Below are positions 1 through 9,113 of a DNA stretch of 64,000 nucleotides, in pieces. The notes under the pieces are model-generated. The model was not told the origin of the DNA. It worked only from the letters and a program-made list of their open reading frames with translations, and ran no database searches. How positions within the stretch are numbered: position 1 is the stretch's first letter; every line of letters starts with the position of its first letter. Made by a program: the position numbers and the translations under genes. Where the stretch lies: positions 744,001-808,000 of the forward strand of contig NZ_CP124535.1 in assembly GCF_029953595.1 (NCBI RefSeq), read 5' to 3'. The stretch comes from Fuscovulum ytuae. Lineage in GTDB: Bacteria > Pseudomonadota > Alphaproteobacteria > Rhodobacterales > Rhodobacteraceae.

Positions 1-347
1 AGGCGGGGCTGGATGTGGCGGATGGCACCCTTATGGCGGCCGATCTGTCGATCCTGACGCATGACGCCGAACTGGCTATGGCCAAGAAGATCGCGGAATG
101 GCCCCGTTTGGTCGAGATTGCCGCGCGGAACAATGAACCGCATCGGGTGGCCTTCTATCTGTATGAACTTGCCTCTGATTTCCACGGCCTGTGGAACCGC
201 GGCAATGACGACACCAGCCTTCGCTTCATCCAAGAGGACAATCCGACCGTTTCACAGGCGAAAATCGCCCTTGCGCGCAGCGTTTCCGTTGTCATTTGCA
301 GCGGTCTTGCTATCTTGGGCGTCACTCCGGTCGAGGAAATGCGCTGA
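1..347 (+). CDS. argS: Arginyl-tRNA synthetase, C-terminal part (5' end outside window)
   Basis: The visible 114 residues are the C-terminal end of arginyl-tRNA synthetase, which charges tRNA-Arg in the cytoplasm. They match the DALR anticodon-binding domain: a helical segment with [23 protein letters not shown], then the region ending [10 protein letters not shown]. The reading frame is open from the first bases of the window, so the gene begins upstream; internal GTG/ATG codons are not starts. The stop at 345-347 is followed 76 bp later by the SPOR protein gene, the usual Rhodobacter-group order. Family assignment is secure; the catalytic domain cannot be checked. Confidence 0.93.
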   Translation, partial: AGLDVADGTLMAADLSILTHDAELAMAKKIAEWPRLVEIAARNNEPHRVAFYLYELASDFHGLWNRGNDDTSLRFIQEDNPTVSQAKIALARSVSVVICSGLAILGVTPVEEMR

Positions 348-422
348 TCAACAGCGCCCCGTCCGGTCGAGCAGGCAAAGAACGCGGCTGCGGCACGTAT
401 CGCATCCGGCACGAGGCTAGAC

Positions 423-1382
423 ATGGCGCAGGTTGATTACGACGATTTCGATCCCGGCGAAGAATCCGGCTGGTCAGATCATGCCCCGCACGGCGGGCGG
501 ATGGCACAGATCGTCCACCTTGCCGGGGCGGTCTGTTCCGTCGCGCTGGTGATTGGTCTTGCCTATTGGGGCTATCGCGTCGCTGTCCGGGATGCCAATG
601 GCGTGCCTGTCGTGCGCGCGCTGGAAGGCCCCATGCGCATCGCCCCCAAGGATCCCGGGGGCGAGGTGGCCGATCATCAGGGCCTTGCTGTGAATACGGT
701 CGCGGCACTTGGCGTTGCGGCCCCGCCGCCGGATCGTCTTGTACTTGCCCCGCGTCCCGTCGATCTTAGCCTTGAAGATGCGCCCGGCCTTGCCCTTGCC
801 GGGGCGATGCCTTCGGCTGATGAGGCCAGCGTGACCCCCGTGTCGGCAGCGCCCGTCGCACTGCCCGTTGCGGCGGTCGCGCCACTGGCCGAGGCCGAAG
901 AAAACCTTGGCCCCGATCCTGACGCTGTGGCGCAGGCCTTGGCCGAGGCGTTGGCCGAACCCCTGCCAGAGGCCACGCCTGCAGCCGCCGAAACCACCGC
1001 TTCTGGCCAAATCCGCCCTCGCCCGCGGCCAACCTCTCCGGGGCAGGCCGATCTGGCCGTGGAACAGGTAGCCCTGACCACATCCGCGCCGCCTCCTGCC
1101 GCTGAAATCGATCCCGCCGCCATCCCTGCCGGCACCCGCCTTGTTCAGCTTGGCGCCTTTGATACGGCGGAAGAGGCACGCGCCGAATGGGCAAAGCTTG
1201 GAAATCAGTTCGGCCCCCTCTTCCTTGGCAAGGCCTTGGTCGTTCAAGCCGCAGAAAGCGGCGGGCGCACCTTCTTCCGCCTGCGTGCCCACGGCTTTGC
1301 CGATGAAACCGAGGCACGGGGCTTCTGCACCGAAATGCTGTCCCAAAACGCCTCGTGCATCCCGGTCGAGCAGCGCGGATGA
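423..1382 (+). CDS. SPOR domain-containing inner-membrane protein
   Basis: A 319-residue protein with a cytoplasmic N-terminus, one membrane segment at about residues 28-50 (LAGAVCSVALVIGLAYWG) and a long Ala/Pro-rich periplasmic linker. It ends in a SPOR domain at about 236-316 (VQLGAFDTAEEARAEW to SCIPV). SPOR domains bind denuded septal peptidoglycan, so the protein probably acts at the division site. The stop overlaps the nagZ start as ATGA, suggesting translational coupling. This SPOR gene between argS and nagZ is conserved in the Rhodobacter group. The linker is low-complexity, so its length is not informative. Confidence 0.85.
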   Translation: MAQVDYDDFDPGEESGWSDHAPHGGRMAQIVHLAGAVCSVALVIGLAYWGYRVAVRDANGVPVVRALEGPMRIAPKDPGGEVADHQGLAVNTVAALGVAAPPPDRLVLAPRPVDLSLEDAPGLALAGAMPSADEASVTPVSAAPVALPVAAVAPLAEAEENLGPDPDAVAQALAEALAEPLPEATPAAAETTASGQIRPRPRPTSPGQADLAVEQVALTTSAPPPAAEIDPAAIPAGTRLVQLGAFDTAEEARAEWAKLGNQFGPLFLGKALVVQAAESGGRTFFRLRAHGFADETEARGFCTEMLSQNASCIPVEQRG

Positions 1383-2392
1383 CATTCGGGCAAGGTGCCG
1401 CGATCTTCGGCTGTTCCGGCCCGACCCTCACACCGGATGAGGCAGCCTTCTTCCGCGATGCCGATCCCTTCGGGTTCATCCTCTTTGCCCGCAATATCGA
1501 AACGCCCGAACAAGTCCGCCGTCTGACAGATGATCTGCGCGCCAGCACAGGCCATGACGCACCCATTCTGGTGGATCAGGAGGGCGGGCGGGTGCAGCGT
1601 CTGCGCGCGCCCCATTGGCGCGAATGGCTGCCCCCGCTGGATCAGGTGATGCAAAGCGGGGCGCAGGCCGCACGCGGCATGGCCCTCCGGTCGCGGATCA
1701 TCGCGCATGAGCTGCGCGCCGTCGGGATCGATGCCAATTGCGCCCCTTGCTGTGATCTGGCCTCTGACTCGACCCATCCTTTCCTGCGCAACCGCTGCTA
1801 TGGCAGCGCGCCGGCAGGGGTGGCCACGATTGCCCGCGCCGTGGCCGAGGCGCATCTTGCGGGCGGCGTCCTTCCGGTGATGAAACATATGCCGGGCCAT
1901 GGCCGATCGACGGCCGACACGCATCACGATCTGCCCACGGTAACCGCATCACCCGATGACCTTGACGCCACCGATTTCAGCCCCTTCCATGCCCTTCGGG
2001 ACATGCCGCTGGCCATGACGGCCCATGTCATCTTCGCGGCATTCGATCCGGATCGTCCGGCCACCCAATCGCCCGTGATGATCGACGTGATCCGCAACCG
2101 GATCGGATTTGCGGGCATTCTGATGACGGATGATCTGAATATGCAGGCCCTGTCGGGCAGTTTGGCCGAACGTACGGCCGCCGCCCGTGCCGCAGGCTGC
2201 GATATTGCCCTTCATTGCAAGGGCGATCTTTCGGAAATGCAGGCCGTCGCCGCTGCCGCAGGGCGGATGGACAGCGCAAGCCAAACGCGCGCTGCCGCGG
2301 CGCTGGCTTGGCGCAAAGCGCCTGATGCCGTTGACATCGCCGCCTTGGAAGATGACCTTGCAAAGGTCCTGCAAGGAAACGCGCATGTCTGA
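1379..2392 (+). CDS. nagZ: Beta-N-acetylhexosaminidase, GH3
   Basis: NagZ removes terminal beta-GlcNAc from cytoplasmic anhydromuropeptides during peptidoglycan recycling. The 337-residue length fits the bacterial single-domain GH3 family. The diagnostic KHMPGHG segment and following HHDLP appear mid-protein, and the likely nucleophile Asp lies in MTDDLNMQAL. I chose ATG 1379, which overlaps the SPOR stop (ATGA), over an in-frame ATG at 1355 that would overlap the upstream gene by 28 bp. The 3' end overlaps scpA by 8 bp. No signal peptide is seen, as expected for a cytoplasmic NagZ. Confidence 0.92.
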   Translation: MTFGQGAAIFGCSGPTLTPDEAAFFRDADPFGFILFARNIETPEQVRRLTDDLRASTGHDAPILVDQEGGRVQRLRAPHWREWLPPLDQVMQSGAQAARGMALRSRIIAHELRAVGIDANCAPCCDLASDSTHPFLRNRCYGSAPAGVATIARAVAEAHLAGGVLPVMKHMPGHGRSTADTHHDLPTVTASPDDLDATDFSPFHALRDMPLAMTAHVIFAAFDPDRPATQSPVMIDVIRNRIGFAGILMTDDLNMQALSGSLAERTAAARAAGCDIALHCKGDLSEMQAVAAAAGRMDSASQTRAAAALAWRKAPDAVDIAALEDDLAKVLQGNAHV

Positions 2393-3170
2393 CGATTGGA
2401 CCGGAGTGGAACGTCTTCCCCCTGCCGAACGCGTCGCGGCAGAGGCGCTTATCGTCGATGTCGACGGGTTCGAAGGGCCGCTTGATCTGCTTTTGACCCT
2501 GTCGCGCACCCAGAAGGTCGATTTGCGGCGCATCTCGATCCTGCAACTGGCCGATCAATACCTTGGCTTCATCAACCGCGCGCAGGCGCTGCGGATTGAA
2601 CTTGCTGCCGATTACCTTGTCATGGCGGCTTGGCTTGCCTTTCTGAAATCCCGCCTTCTCTTGCCCCCCGAACCGGGCGAGGACGGACCGACGGCAGAAG
2701 AACTCGCTGCACATCTGGCTTTTCAGTTGGAACGGCTTGAGGCGATGCGCGAGGCGGCCGCCCGCCTTATGGCACGCGATCAATTGGGGCGCGATTTCTT
2801 TGCCCGTGGCCTGCCCGAAGATATCGCGCTGAACCGAAAGATCACCTATTCAGCGACACTTCTTGATCTGATGCGCGCCTATGCCCGGACGCGGACCAAG
2901 GATGAATTCCGCCCCTTCGTGATGGACCGCGACCATGTTTTCACAATGGAACAGGCGCTGGATCGGATGCGTGGCCTGATCGGCTATGCGGGGGAATGGG
3001 CGGACCTAACCTCTTTCCTGCCGGAAGGTTGGGACGTCAATCCAATGCGCCGCCGCTCCTCAACCGCGGCACATTTCGCCGCCGTGCTAGAAATGGCCAA
3101 GCGCGGGCAGGTTGAATTGCGTCAGGGTGAGACCTTCGCCCCGATCCAACTGCGCCGGAAAGACCTATGA
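2385..3170 (+). CDS. scpA: Segregation and condensation protein A (kleisin)
   Basis: ScpA is the kleisin subunit of the Smc-ScpA-ScpB condensin that compacts and helps segregate the chromosome. The 261-residue product carries the family's N-terminal segment FEGPLDLLLTLSRTQKVDLRRISI and a C-terminal winged-helix region. ATG 2385 overlaps the nagZ end by 8 bp and gives MSDDWTGVERLPPAER; the open frame extends upstream inside nagZ but is not the gene start. The 3' end overlaps scpB (ATGA at 3167), so ScpA and ScpB are probably produced in a coupled ratio. Confidence 0.93.
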   Translation: MSDDWTGVERLPPAERVAAEALIVDVDGFEGPLDLLLTLSRTQKVDLRRISILQLADQYLGFINRAQALRIELAADYLVMAAWLAFLKSRLLLPPEPGEDGPTAEELAAHLAFQLERLEAMREAAARLMARDQLGRDFFARGLPEDIALNRKITYSATLLDLMRAYARTRTKDEFRPFVMDRDHVFTMEQALDRMRGLIGYAGEWADLTSFLPEGWDVNPMRRRSSTAAHFAAVLEMAKRGQVELRQGETFAPIQLRRKDL

Positions 3171-3814
3171 CCGACGCCCCCGAACCCATTGAACGCAGCC
3201 TGTTTGAGGCACCGCCCATGGCGGAACAGGAACGTATGATCGAAGCGATCCTGTTCGCCTCTGCCGAACCCGTGACGGTGGCCGAACTGGAATCCCGCCT
3301 TCCCCACGGTTGCGATCCGGCCGAGGCCTTGGTGCATCTTCGCAAGCGCTATGAGGGGCGGGGGGTGCATCTTGTGCGCGTGGGCGATGCCCATGCCTTC
3401 CGAACCGCGCCAGACCTTGGCCATCTGATGCGCAAGGAAACGGTGGAACAGCGCAAGCTCAGCCGTGCCGCGATCGAAACGCTGGCCATTATCGCCTATC
3501 ACCAGCCTGTCACCCGGGCCGAGATCGAAGAGATTAGGGGTGTCGCCGTCTCGCGCGGGACGGTGGATCAGCTTTTGGAACTGGAATGGATTCGTTTGGG
3601 CCGCAGAAGGATGACGCCGGGCCGTCCGGTCACTTTTGTTGTGACCGAACAGTTCCTAGATCATTTCGGTCTCGAATCCGCGCGTGATTTACCGGGGCTT
3701 AAGGAATTGCGGGCAGCCGGTCTGTTGGACAATCGCCCGCTTCCCGGCAGCGCCACGCGGTCTGATGACGAGGATGAGGCAACGGTCGGGCAGAGCGAGC
3801 TGTTCGAAGATTAG
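3167..3814 (+). CDS. scpB: Segregation and condensation protein B
   Basis: ScpB (215 residues) binds ScpA as a dimer of tandem winged helices in the Smc condensin complex. Family signatures include MIEAILFASAEPV near the N-terminus, AIETLAIIAYHQPVTRAEIEEIRGV in the middle and GRPVTFVVTEQFLDHFGL in the second winged helix. The start overlaps the scpA stop by 4 bp. The C-terminal tail is acidic and probably disordered. A short conserved gene follows after 16 bp. Confidence 0.93.
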   Translation: MTDAPEPIERSLFEAPPMAEQERMIEAILFASAEPVTVAELESRLPHGCDPAEALVHLRKRYEGRGVHLVRVGDAHAFRTAPDLGHLMRKETVEQRKLSRAAIETLAIIAYHQPVTRAEIEEIRGVAVSRGTVDQLLELEWIRLGRRRMTPGRPVTFVVTEQFLDHFGLESARDLPGLKELRAAGLLDNRPLPGSATRSDDEDEATVGQSELFED

Positions 3815-3830
3815 TGAAAGGGCGATTGCG

Positions 3831-4043
3831 ATGGATTGGAACAGGCTGTTGCAGGGGATGGGCGGGCGGCTGCTCCGCCAAGCGCTTGGCATGGCAATGA
3901 AACATGGCGTCGACCGCATCGGGGGCGGGCCAAAGCCAAAGGGCGAATTGACAGATGCCGAACGCCGACATCATGCGAAATCGGCTGAAACCCAAAAACG
4001 TCTACAACAGATGATGCGGATCGGACGTCGCTTCTGGCGCTGA
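3831..4043 (+). CDS. Conserved 70-aa hypothetical protein
   Basis: A small basic protein beginning MDWNRLLQGMGGRLLRQALG and ending RIGRRFWR. A central DAERRHHAKSAETQKRLQQMMR stretch looks helical. ATG 3831 lies 16 bp after scpB, and the frame also opens upstream inside scpB. Its stop abuts the stop of the convergent dcd gene with no spacer (TGA|TCA). Rhodobacter relatives often have tat genes after scpB, but this is not TatA: it has no N-terminal membrane helix. Function unknown; existence is supported by context and codon use. Confidence 0.6.
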   Translation: MDWNRLLQGMGGRLLRQALGMAMKHGVDRIGGGPKPKGELTDAERRHHAKSAETQKRLQQMMRIGRRFWR

Positions 4044-5120
4044 TCAGCGGAACTGTTTGGCCAGTTTCAGGCCCTGACCCTGATAATTCGACTTGATGGC
4101 CTGCCCATACAGGGTTTCAGGCCTTTCCGTCATGCGTTCATAGACCAGCCGCCCCACCACCTGCCCATGTTCCAAAACAAAGGGTGCTTCGTGGCAGCGC
4201 ACTTCCAAAACGCCGCGCGATCCTTCGCCTGCCGCCAAAGCATGGCCAAAGCCCGGATCAAAAAAGCCTGCATAATGGACCCGAAACTCGCCCACCATGG
4301 CAAGGTAGGGGGCCATTTCTGCCGCATAATCAGGGGGAATCGTCACCGCTTCGCGGCTGACAAGGATGTAGAAGGCACCCGGATCAAGGATGATCTGGCC
4401 TTCGGTGCTGCGCAACTCTTCCCAGAAGTCCCGTGCGGGGTAATGGCCGATCTTGTCCAGATCAATCACGCCCGTATGCGGCTTGGCGCGATAGCCCAAG
4501 AGGTCGCCCGTTTCGGGCATCAGGTCGACCGAAAAGCCCAACCCCCCGGCAATCACAGCTTCGCCCGAAACCAGCGGCTCTTGTGCATGCAGCGCGGCCA
4601 GTTCGTCATCATCCAGAACGGCCTGCCCGTGGCGGAACCTGATCTGGTTCAACCGCATGCCGGGCCGCACCAGCACGGAAAAGCTGCGCGGACAGACCTC
4701 GGCATAAAGCGGGCCTTTATAACCCGGCGTGATACGGTCAAACTCCGTTCCGCCATCGGTGATTGTGCGCGTCAGGAGGTCCAGCCGTCCTGTGGAGCTT
4801 TTTGCATTCGCCACAGCCGTCAGCTCGGGCGCCAGCGAGAGTGATTCCATCAAGGGAATCACATAGACGCAGCCCTTTTCCAACACCGCACCGTCGATCA
4901 GGTCCACACGGTGCATCTCAAACTCTGCCAACCGTTCGGCCACGGTCCGTCCGTGACCGGCAAGGAAAGAGGCGCGCACGCGATAGGCAACCGTGCCCAG
5001 CCGCAGGTCAAGGCTGGCGGGTTGGACCTGCGCATCGGTGATCGGTTCCGCGCCCGTGATGGCGCCCGTCGCAATAAGGTGCCGCAGGCTTTGCGAGGGA
5101 AGAACGCCGATTTCTGTCAC
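4044..5120 (-). CDS. dcd: Two-domain 2'-deoxycytidine 5'-triphosphate deaminase
   Basis: A dCTP deaminase-type protein that would make dUTP from dCTP for dTTP synthesis. At 358 residues it is about twice the usual Dcd (around 190) and appears to contain two dUTPase-like folds. The first half has SLDLRLGTVAYRVRASFL and AVANAKSSTGRLDLLTRTITDGG; the second has ILDPGAFYILVSREAVTIPPDYAAEM. This long form is known in alphaproteobacteria. The start is GTG at 5118-5120. It lies between tRNA-Pro and the convergent scp operon, probably as a single-gene unit. Confidence 0.85.
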   Translation of the reverse strand: MTEIGVLPSQSLRHLIATGAITGAEPITDAQVQPASLDLRLGTVAYRVRASFLAGHGRTVAERLAEFEMHRVDLIDGAVLEKGCVYVIPLMESLSLAPELTAVANAKSSTGRLDLLTRTITDGGTEFDRITPGYKGPLYAEVCPRSFSVLVRPGMRLNQIRFRHGQAVLDDDELAALHAQEPLVSGEAVIAGGLGFSVDLMPETGDLLGYRAKPHTGVIDLDKIGHYPARDFWEELRSTEGQIILDPGAFYILVSREAVTIPPDYAAEMAPYLAMVGEFRVHYAGFFDPGFGHALAAGEGSRGVLEVRCHEAPFVLEHGQVVGRLVYERMTERPETLYGQAIKSNYQGQGLKLAKQFR

Positions 5121-5188
5121 CTCAAGCCCCCCGGTGCGCTAAACGGAACCGCCCGCGCTGCCATGCGGCAGGCGGGCGGTTTCGGTAA

Positions 5189-5266
5189 TGGTCGGGCCGG
5201 CGAGATTCGAACTCGCGACCTTCCGCCCCCCAGACGGACGCGCTAACCAGGCTGCGCCACGGCCCG
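5189..5266 (-). tRNA. tRNA-Pro (anticodon GGG), CCA encoded
   Basis: Read on the minus strand, a full cloverleaf is present. The acceptor CGGGCCG pairs with CGGCCCG, the D stem is GCGC/GCGC with loop AGCCTGGTTA, and the anticodon stem TCCGT/GCGGA holds loop CTGGGGG (anticodon GGG). The T stem is GCGAG/CTCGC with loop TTCGAAT. The discriminator A and an encoded CCA end at 5189. This isoacceptor reads CCC and CCU. I folded it by hand; other tRNAs were not seen in the window. Confidence 0.93.
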
Positions 5267-5328
5267 ACAGGCGGGATACATACCGATATTCCGGGCAGGG
5301 GCAAGCGGGAAAGCGCATCGTCGCAGGA

Positions 5329-6204
5329 TCAACGCACGCGGCGGCGCGACGCCTCGGCCACCCGGTCGCGCAGGTCGGCGAGACGATCATGCAGACGGGC
5401 CAATTCAGCCTGATGCGTGGCAAGGCGTGCGCGGTGGCTGCGCCGCAAAAGGGCGGCAATGGTCACCTCAATCCCTCCGTCATCGCTGTCCTTCTCGGCC
5501 TCTGACAGGGCTGCGTCTGTACCTGTGTCTGTTGGGGGCGAAAGGGCTGTTTCAGAAGGGGCGTCAGGGGTGTCATCGGCCGCCGCAAAGAGATTGCCCT
5601 GCACTTCGTTGGTTGGCGTGGCGGCGGTTTCGGCATCCGATGCGGGATATGTGGCAAATGGCAGCTGTTCGCCGCTGTCTTGATCTTCTTCAGCCTCCAT
5701 GAAGGGCGCTTCGGGAACGTCTTCCAGCCGGCTTTCCTGAGGCGCGTCATCATCCTGCGACGCGGCTTGGCGCGCGGTCTCTTGACGCGCAAAAACCTGA
5801 TCCAAGGGGATGATCTGGGCCGTGTCAGACGGCGCTTTGGGTGAGGCAATTACAGATAACAGGAAGTCCTGATCCTCTGCGATGTCTTCAGGATGGTCGA
5901 TCACGGCGCCTTCGCCGGGTTGCAGATCGGGCAGGGGCGCGCCAAGTCCGGACACATGGCGAATGCCCTGTTCCCGCAGGATTTTCTGGACACCGCGGAT
6001 TGTCAGCCCATCGTCGTGCAAAAGTTTCTTTATGCCCGCAAGAAGCGCAACGTCGCCGGGGCGATAATAGCGCCGACCACCCGCCCGTTTCACAGGCCGG
6101 ATCTGGGGAAAGCGGCTTTCCCAGAACCTCAGAACATGGGCCGGGGTGTCCAGCAGGTCTGCGACTTCGCTGATGGTTCGGAACGCCTCAGGCGATTTCT
6201 CCAT
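5329..6204 (-). CDS. MerR-family transcriptional regulator
   Basis: A 291-residue regulator with a MerR helix-turn-helix at about residues 8-80: [28 protein letters not shown], then [35 protein letters not shown]. The long middle part is acidic and Pro/Glu-rich, and the C-terminus ([29 protein letters not shown]) is a predicted coiled coil. It lacks the metal-binding cysteines of classical MerR. It sits 12 bp downstream of ihfA, as in many alphaproteobacteria, and is probably co-transcribed. The effector is unknown. Confidence 0.85.
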   Translation of the reverse strand: MEKSPEAFRTISEVADLLDTPAHVLRFWESRFPQIRPVKRAGGRRYYRPGDVALLAGIKKLLHDDGLTIRGVQKILREQGIRHVSGLGAPLPDLQPGEGAVIDHPEDIAEDQDFLLSVIASPKAPSDTAQIIPLDQVFARQETARQAASQDDDAPQESRLEDVPEAPFMEAEEDQDSGEQLPFATYPASDAETAATPTNEVQGNLFAAADDTPDAPSETALSPPTDTGTDAALSEAEKDSDDGGIEVTIAALLRRSHRARLATHQAELARLHDRLADLRDRVAEASRRRVR

Positions 6205-6216
6205 CCGCGGAAATCC

Positions 6217-6519
6217 TTACCGTTTGGTTCCGGCAGCCACGCGATCTTTCATAAGATGCGAAGGGCGGAAGGTCAGCACCCGGCGCGGGCTGATTGGCAC
6301 TTCATCCCCGGTTTTCGGGTTGCGACCGACCCGCGCGGATTTGCTGCGGACGGCAAAGGTTCCGAAGGAAGAGATCTTCACCGTCTCGCCTTCGACCAAA
6401 GCGTCGGACATGTGTTGCAGAACGCTTTCCACCAAAGCCGCGCTTTCGTTCCGTGACAGACCCACCTCGCGGAACACCGCTTCGGATAGATCCATGCGCG
6501 TCAATGTCTTCTCACTCAT
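6217..6519 (-). CDS. ihfA: Integration host factor subunit alpha
   Basis: A 100-residue IHF/HU-family DNA-bending protein that pairs with IhfB and acts in the nucleoid. The N-terminus [26 protein letters not shown] and the arm segment [29 protein letters not shown] with [10 protein letters not shown] are typical of the alpha subunit. ATG 6519 is the conserved start; the open frame reaches further upstream without conservation. It is followed by the MerR gene and preceded by fabH on the same strand. Confidence 0.94.
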   Translation of the reverse strand: MSEKTLTRMDLSEAVFREVGLSRNESAALVESVLQHMSDALVEGETVKISSFGTFAVRSKSARVGRNPKTGDEVPISPRRVLTFRPSHLMKDRVAAGTKR

Positions 6520-6619
6520 GCCAAAGTCCCCCCCGGGTTTTGTGTCAGACTGAGCGGTTTGGATTAACGAGTCAATATCAACAACTTGCAGCGTACATTT
6601 CATGCGCCGGGGCGTTGTT

Positions 6620-7591
6620 TCACCAACGCAAGACCACCGCGCCCCAAGCCAAACCGCCGCCGATCGCTTCGGTCACGACAAGGTCGCCTTGCTTGATCTG
6701 CCCCCGTTGCTTGCCGACGGAGAGCGCCAAGGGGATGGATGCGGCAGAGGTGTTACCATGATCCTGCACCGTGACAACCACCCGGTCCATCGGTACCTGC
6801 ATGCGTTTGGCGGTTGCTTCGATGATGCGGATATTGGCCTGATGTGGCACGATCCAATCCACATCGCCGCCGGAAAGGCCGATTTTCTCAAGCGCGGTAT
6901 GCGCTGTTTCCGCAAGCTTTTCAACGGCATGGCGGAAAACTTCCTTGCCTTCCATGCGCAGGTGGCCGGTCACGCCGGTGGACACGCCGCCATCGACGTA
7001 AAGGATGTCTTTGAAACGCCCATCCGAATTCAGATCGGTGGACAAAATGCCCCGATCGGCGACCGTTCCTGCGCCGTCTTGCGCTTCAATCAGCAGGGCG
7101 CCTGCGCCATCACCGAACAGCACGCAAGTGGAACGGTCCTTCCAATCCATCAGGCGCGAAAAGGTTTCGGCCCCAATCACCAGAACACGCTTGGCCTGAC
7201 CAGCCAGGATCAAGGCATTGGCCGTTGTCAGAGCATAAACGAATCCCGCGCAGACGGCCTGCACGTCGAAGGCAAAGCCGCCCGAGAGACCAAGGCCCGA
7301 TTGAATCATCGTGGCAACGGACGGGAAAGTAAGGTCTGCGGTCGAAGTTGCCACGATGATGGCATCCACGTCATTCGCGTCTAGCCCCGCATCGGCAAGG
7401 GCAGCTTGTGCGGCCCTTAGTCCGAGATCCGACGTCGTCTGGCCTTCGGCTGCGAAATGGCGTCTTTCGATGCCCGATCGGCTGCGGATCCATTCATCGC
7501 TGGTTTCGATGATCTGCTCAAACTCGGCATTGGGGACAACCCGTTCGGGAAGATAGTGTCCCACGCCCCTTACGACGGCGCGTATCGTCAT
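6620..7591 (-). CDS. fabH: Beta-ketoacyl-ACP synthase III
   Basis: FabH condenses acetyl-CoA with malonyl-ACP to start type II fatty-acid synthesis. The 323-residue protein shows the catalytic triad expected for KAS III: Cys114 in AVCAGF, His250 in PHQANIRII and Asn280 in [10 protein letters not shown]. The start codon overlaps the plsX stop by 4 bp, coupling initiation of fatty acid and phospholipid synthesis. A 100-bp gap separates it from ihfA. Confidence 0.96.
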   Translation of the reverse strand: MTIRAVVRGVGHYLPERVVPNAEFEQIIETSDEWIRSRSGIERRHFAAEGQTTSDLGLRAAQAALADAGLDANDVDAIIVATSTADLTFPSVATMIQSGLGLSGGFAFDVQAVCAGFVYALTTANALILAGQAKRVLVIGAETFSRLMDWKDRSTCVLFGDGAGALLIEAQDGAGTVADRGILSTDLNSDGRFKDILYVDGGVSTGVTGHLRMEGKEVFRHAVEKLAETAHTALEKIGLSGGDVDWIVPHQANIRIIEATAKRMQVPMDRVVVTVQDHGNTSAASIPLALSVGKQRGQIKQGDLVVTEAIGGGLAWGAVVLRW

Positions 7592-8718
7592 TCCTTGGTC
7601 CCGCCTCCCGTCCCCACGGCCGTCTCGGACGGGGTCGTTACGCTGTCATCCTGCCCCGGACGCATGGCAGAGGCAACCCGTGCTGCAAGACGTTCTTGAA
7701 AGCCGGCGGCAGCCAATTGGTGTGCCAAACGGATCGCGGCCGCGACGCCGGTGGCATCTGCTGATCCGTGCGATTTCACCACTGTTCCGTTCAACCCAAG
7801 GAACACCCCACCATTGGCCCGCCGCGGATCCATCCGCTTTTGCAGGCGCCGCAGGGTGGACAGGGCGAAAACGGCAGCGAGTCGGGAAAAAAGATTGGCG
7901 TTGAACTCTTCCCGCAGGAAATCCGAAATCAGCTTTGCCGTGCCTTCGCCGGTCTTCAACGCGATATTGCCGGTAAAGCCATCCGTCACAATCACATCGA
8001 CCCGGTCGGAGGGGATATCGCTGCCTTCAACAAAGCCCACGTAATCGAAACCGCCCGCCTCGGCCGATTGTGCCACGCGTTCATGCGCCTCTTTCAACTC
8101 GGCCCGGCCCTTATGTTCTTCCGTCCCGACATTCAGGAGGCCGACACGCGGGCGGGTAAGACGCAAGCCATTGCGGGCATAGGATGCGCCCATCATGGCG
8201 AATTGCAGCAGATCATCCGCCTCGGCCTTCACATCAGCGCCCATGTCCAGCATGACGTTGAACCCGCCGGGGTTGCGCGATGGCCAGAGGCTGGCGATGG
8301 CAGGGCGGTTGATGCCGGGCAGGCGGCGCAAGCGGATCATCGACAGGGCCATCAAGGCCCCGGTATTTCCGCAAGACACGGCAGCGGAGGCTGCGCCCTG
8401 CTTTACGCTTTCGATGCAGGACCACATGGAGGTCCCTTCGCCATTGCGCATCACTTGGCTGGGCTTGTCCTGCATGGTGACCACGCGATCTGCATGGCAA
8501 AGGGTCACCCGACCGGCCAACCCCTCTTGCTGTGCCACGAGACGGGCCAGCTCGGCCTCGTTGCCGTGCAGCAGGAAGCTCACATCCGGGAATTCGCGCA
8601 AAGACAACGAAAGACCGGCAACAACGGCTGCCGGTCCCCTGTCTCCACCCATGGCGTCGACGGAAATGACGATACGCTTCGCGCCGTCGGTTGCCGGATC
8701 TTGGACTCCGTTGGCCAT
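7588..8718 (-). CDS. plsX: Phosphate acyltransferase PlsX
   Basis: PlsX converts acyl-ACP to acyl-phosphate, the donor for PlsY in phosphatidic acid synthesis; it is a peripheral membrane enzyme. The 376-residue length is normal. Family signatures include VISVDAMGGDRGP near the N-terminus, MRNGEGTSMWSCIESVKQGAASAAVSCGNTGALMAL and DVIVTDGFTGNIALKTGEG. The gene lies between rpmF and fabH on the minus strand and overlaps fabH by 4 bp, a widely conserved arrangement. Confidence 0.96.
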   Translation of the reverse strand: MANGVQDPATDGAKRIVISVDAMGGDRGPAAVVAGLSLSLREFPDVSFLLHGNEAELARLVAQQEGLAGRVTLCHADRVVTMQDKPSQVMRNGEGTSMWSCIESVKQGAASAAVSCGNTGALMALSMIRLRRLPGINRPAIASLWPSRNPGGFNVMLDMGADVKAEADDLLQFAMMGASYARNGLRLTRPRVGLLNVGTEEHKGRAELKEAHERVAQSAEAGGFDYVGFVEGSDIPSDRVDVIVTDGFTGNIALKTGEGTAKLISDFLREEFNANLFSRLAAVFALSTLRRLQKRMDPRRANGGVFLGLNGTVVKSHGSADATGVAAAIRLAHQLAAAGFQERLAARVASAMRPGQDDSVTTPSETAVGTGGGTKE

Positions 8719-8742
8719 CGGGCGAGGCGTCGTGGGCGCGGC

Positions 8743-8949
8743 TTACGCCGCGTCCTCGTCCAGATCGATCTCTTTTGCGGTCGCGACGACTTCACGCGCG
8801 TCGTAATGGCCGCAAGCGCTGCACACATGGTGCGGACGCTTCAGCTCGCCACAGTTGGAGCATTCCTGCGGATTGCCAGCGACAAGCGCGTCATGCGCAC
8901 GGCGCATGTTACGGCGCGAACGGGTGACTCGGTTCTGAGGGACAGCCAT
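8743..8949 (-). CDS. rpmF: 50S ribosomal protein L32
   Basis: A 68-residue L32 protein starting [19 protein letters not shown]. The two Cys pairs (CSNC and CSAC, separated by GELKRPHHV) form the zinc-binding type of L32 rather than the Cys-free paralogue used in zinc limitation. It is 24 bp upstream of plsX on the same strand; yceD precedes it by 164 bp. Confidence 0.96.
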   Translation of the reverse strand: MAVPQNRVTRSRRNMRRAHDALVAGNPQECSNCGELKRPHHVCSACGHYDAREVVATAKEIDLDEDAA

Positions 8950-9113
8950 GTCTCAACCTCGGGTAGCGGGGACATGCCCCTGATTTTCCTATTGCTGACA
9001 GCGGTTTGCCCACATTCCGCGCGAGCCGATACCTGCCATCTGATGAGGCGCGGAACATAGCCGGAATTCCTGCGCGCGCAAGCCCCTTTCTTGCGGGTCG
9101 CGCAAAGCCGGTA

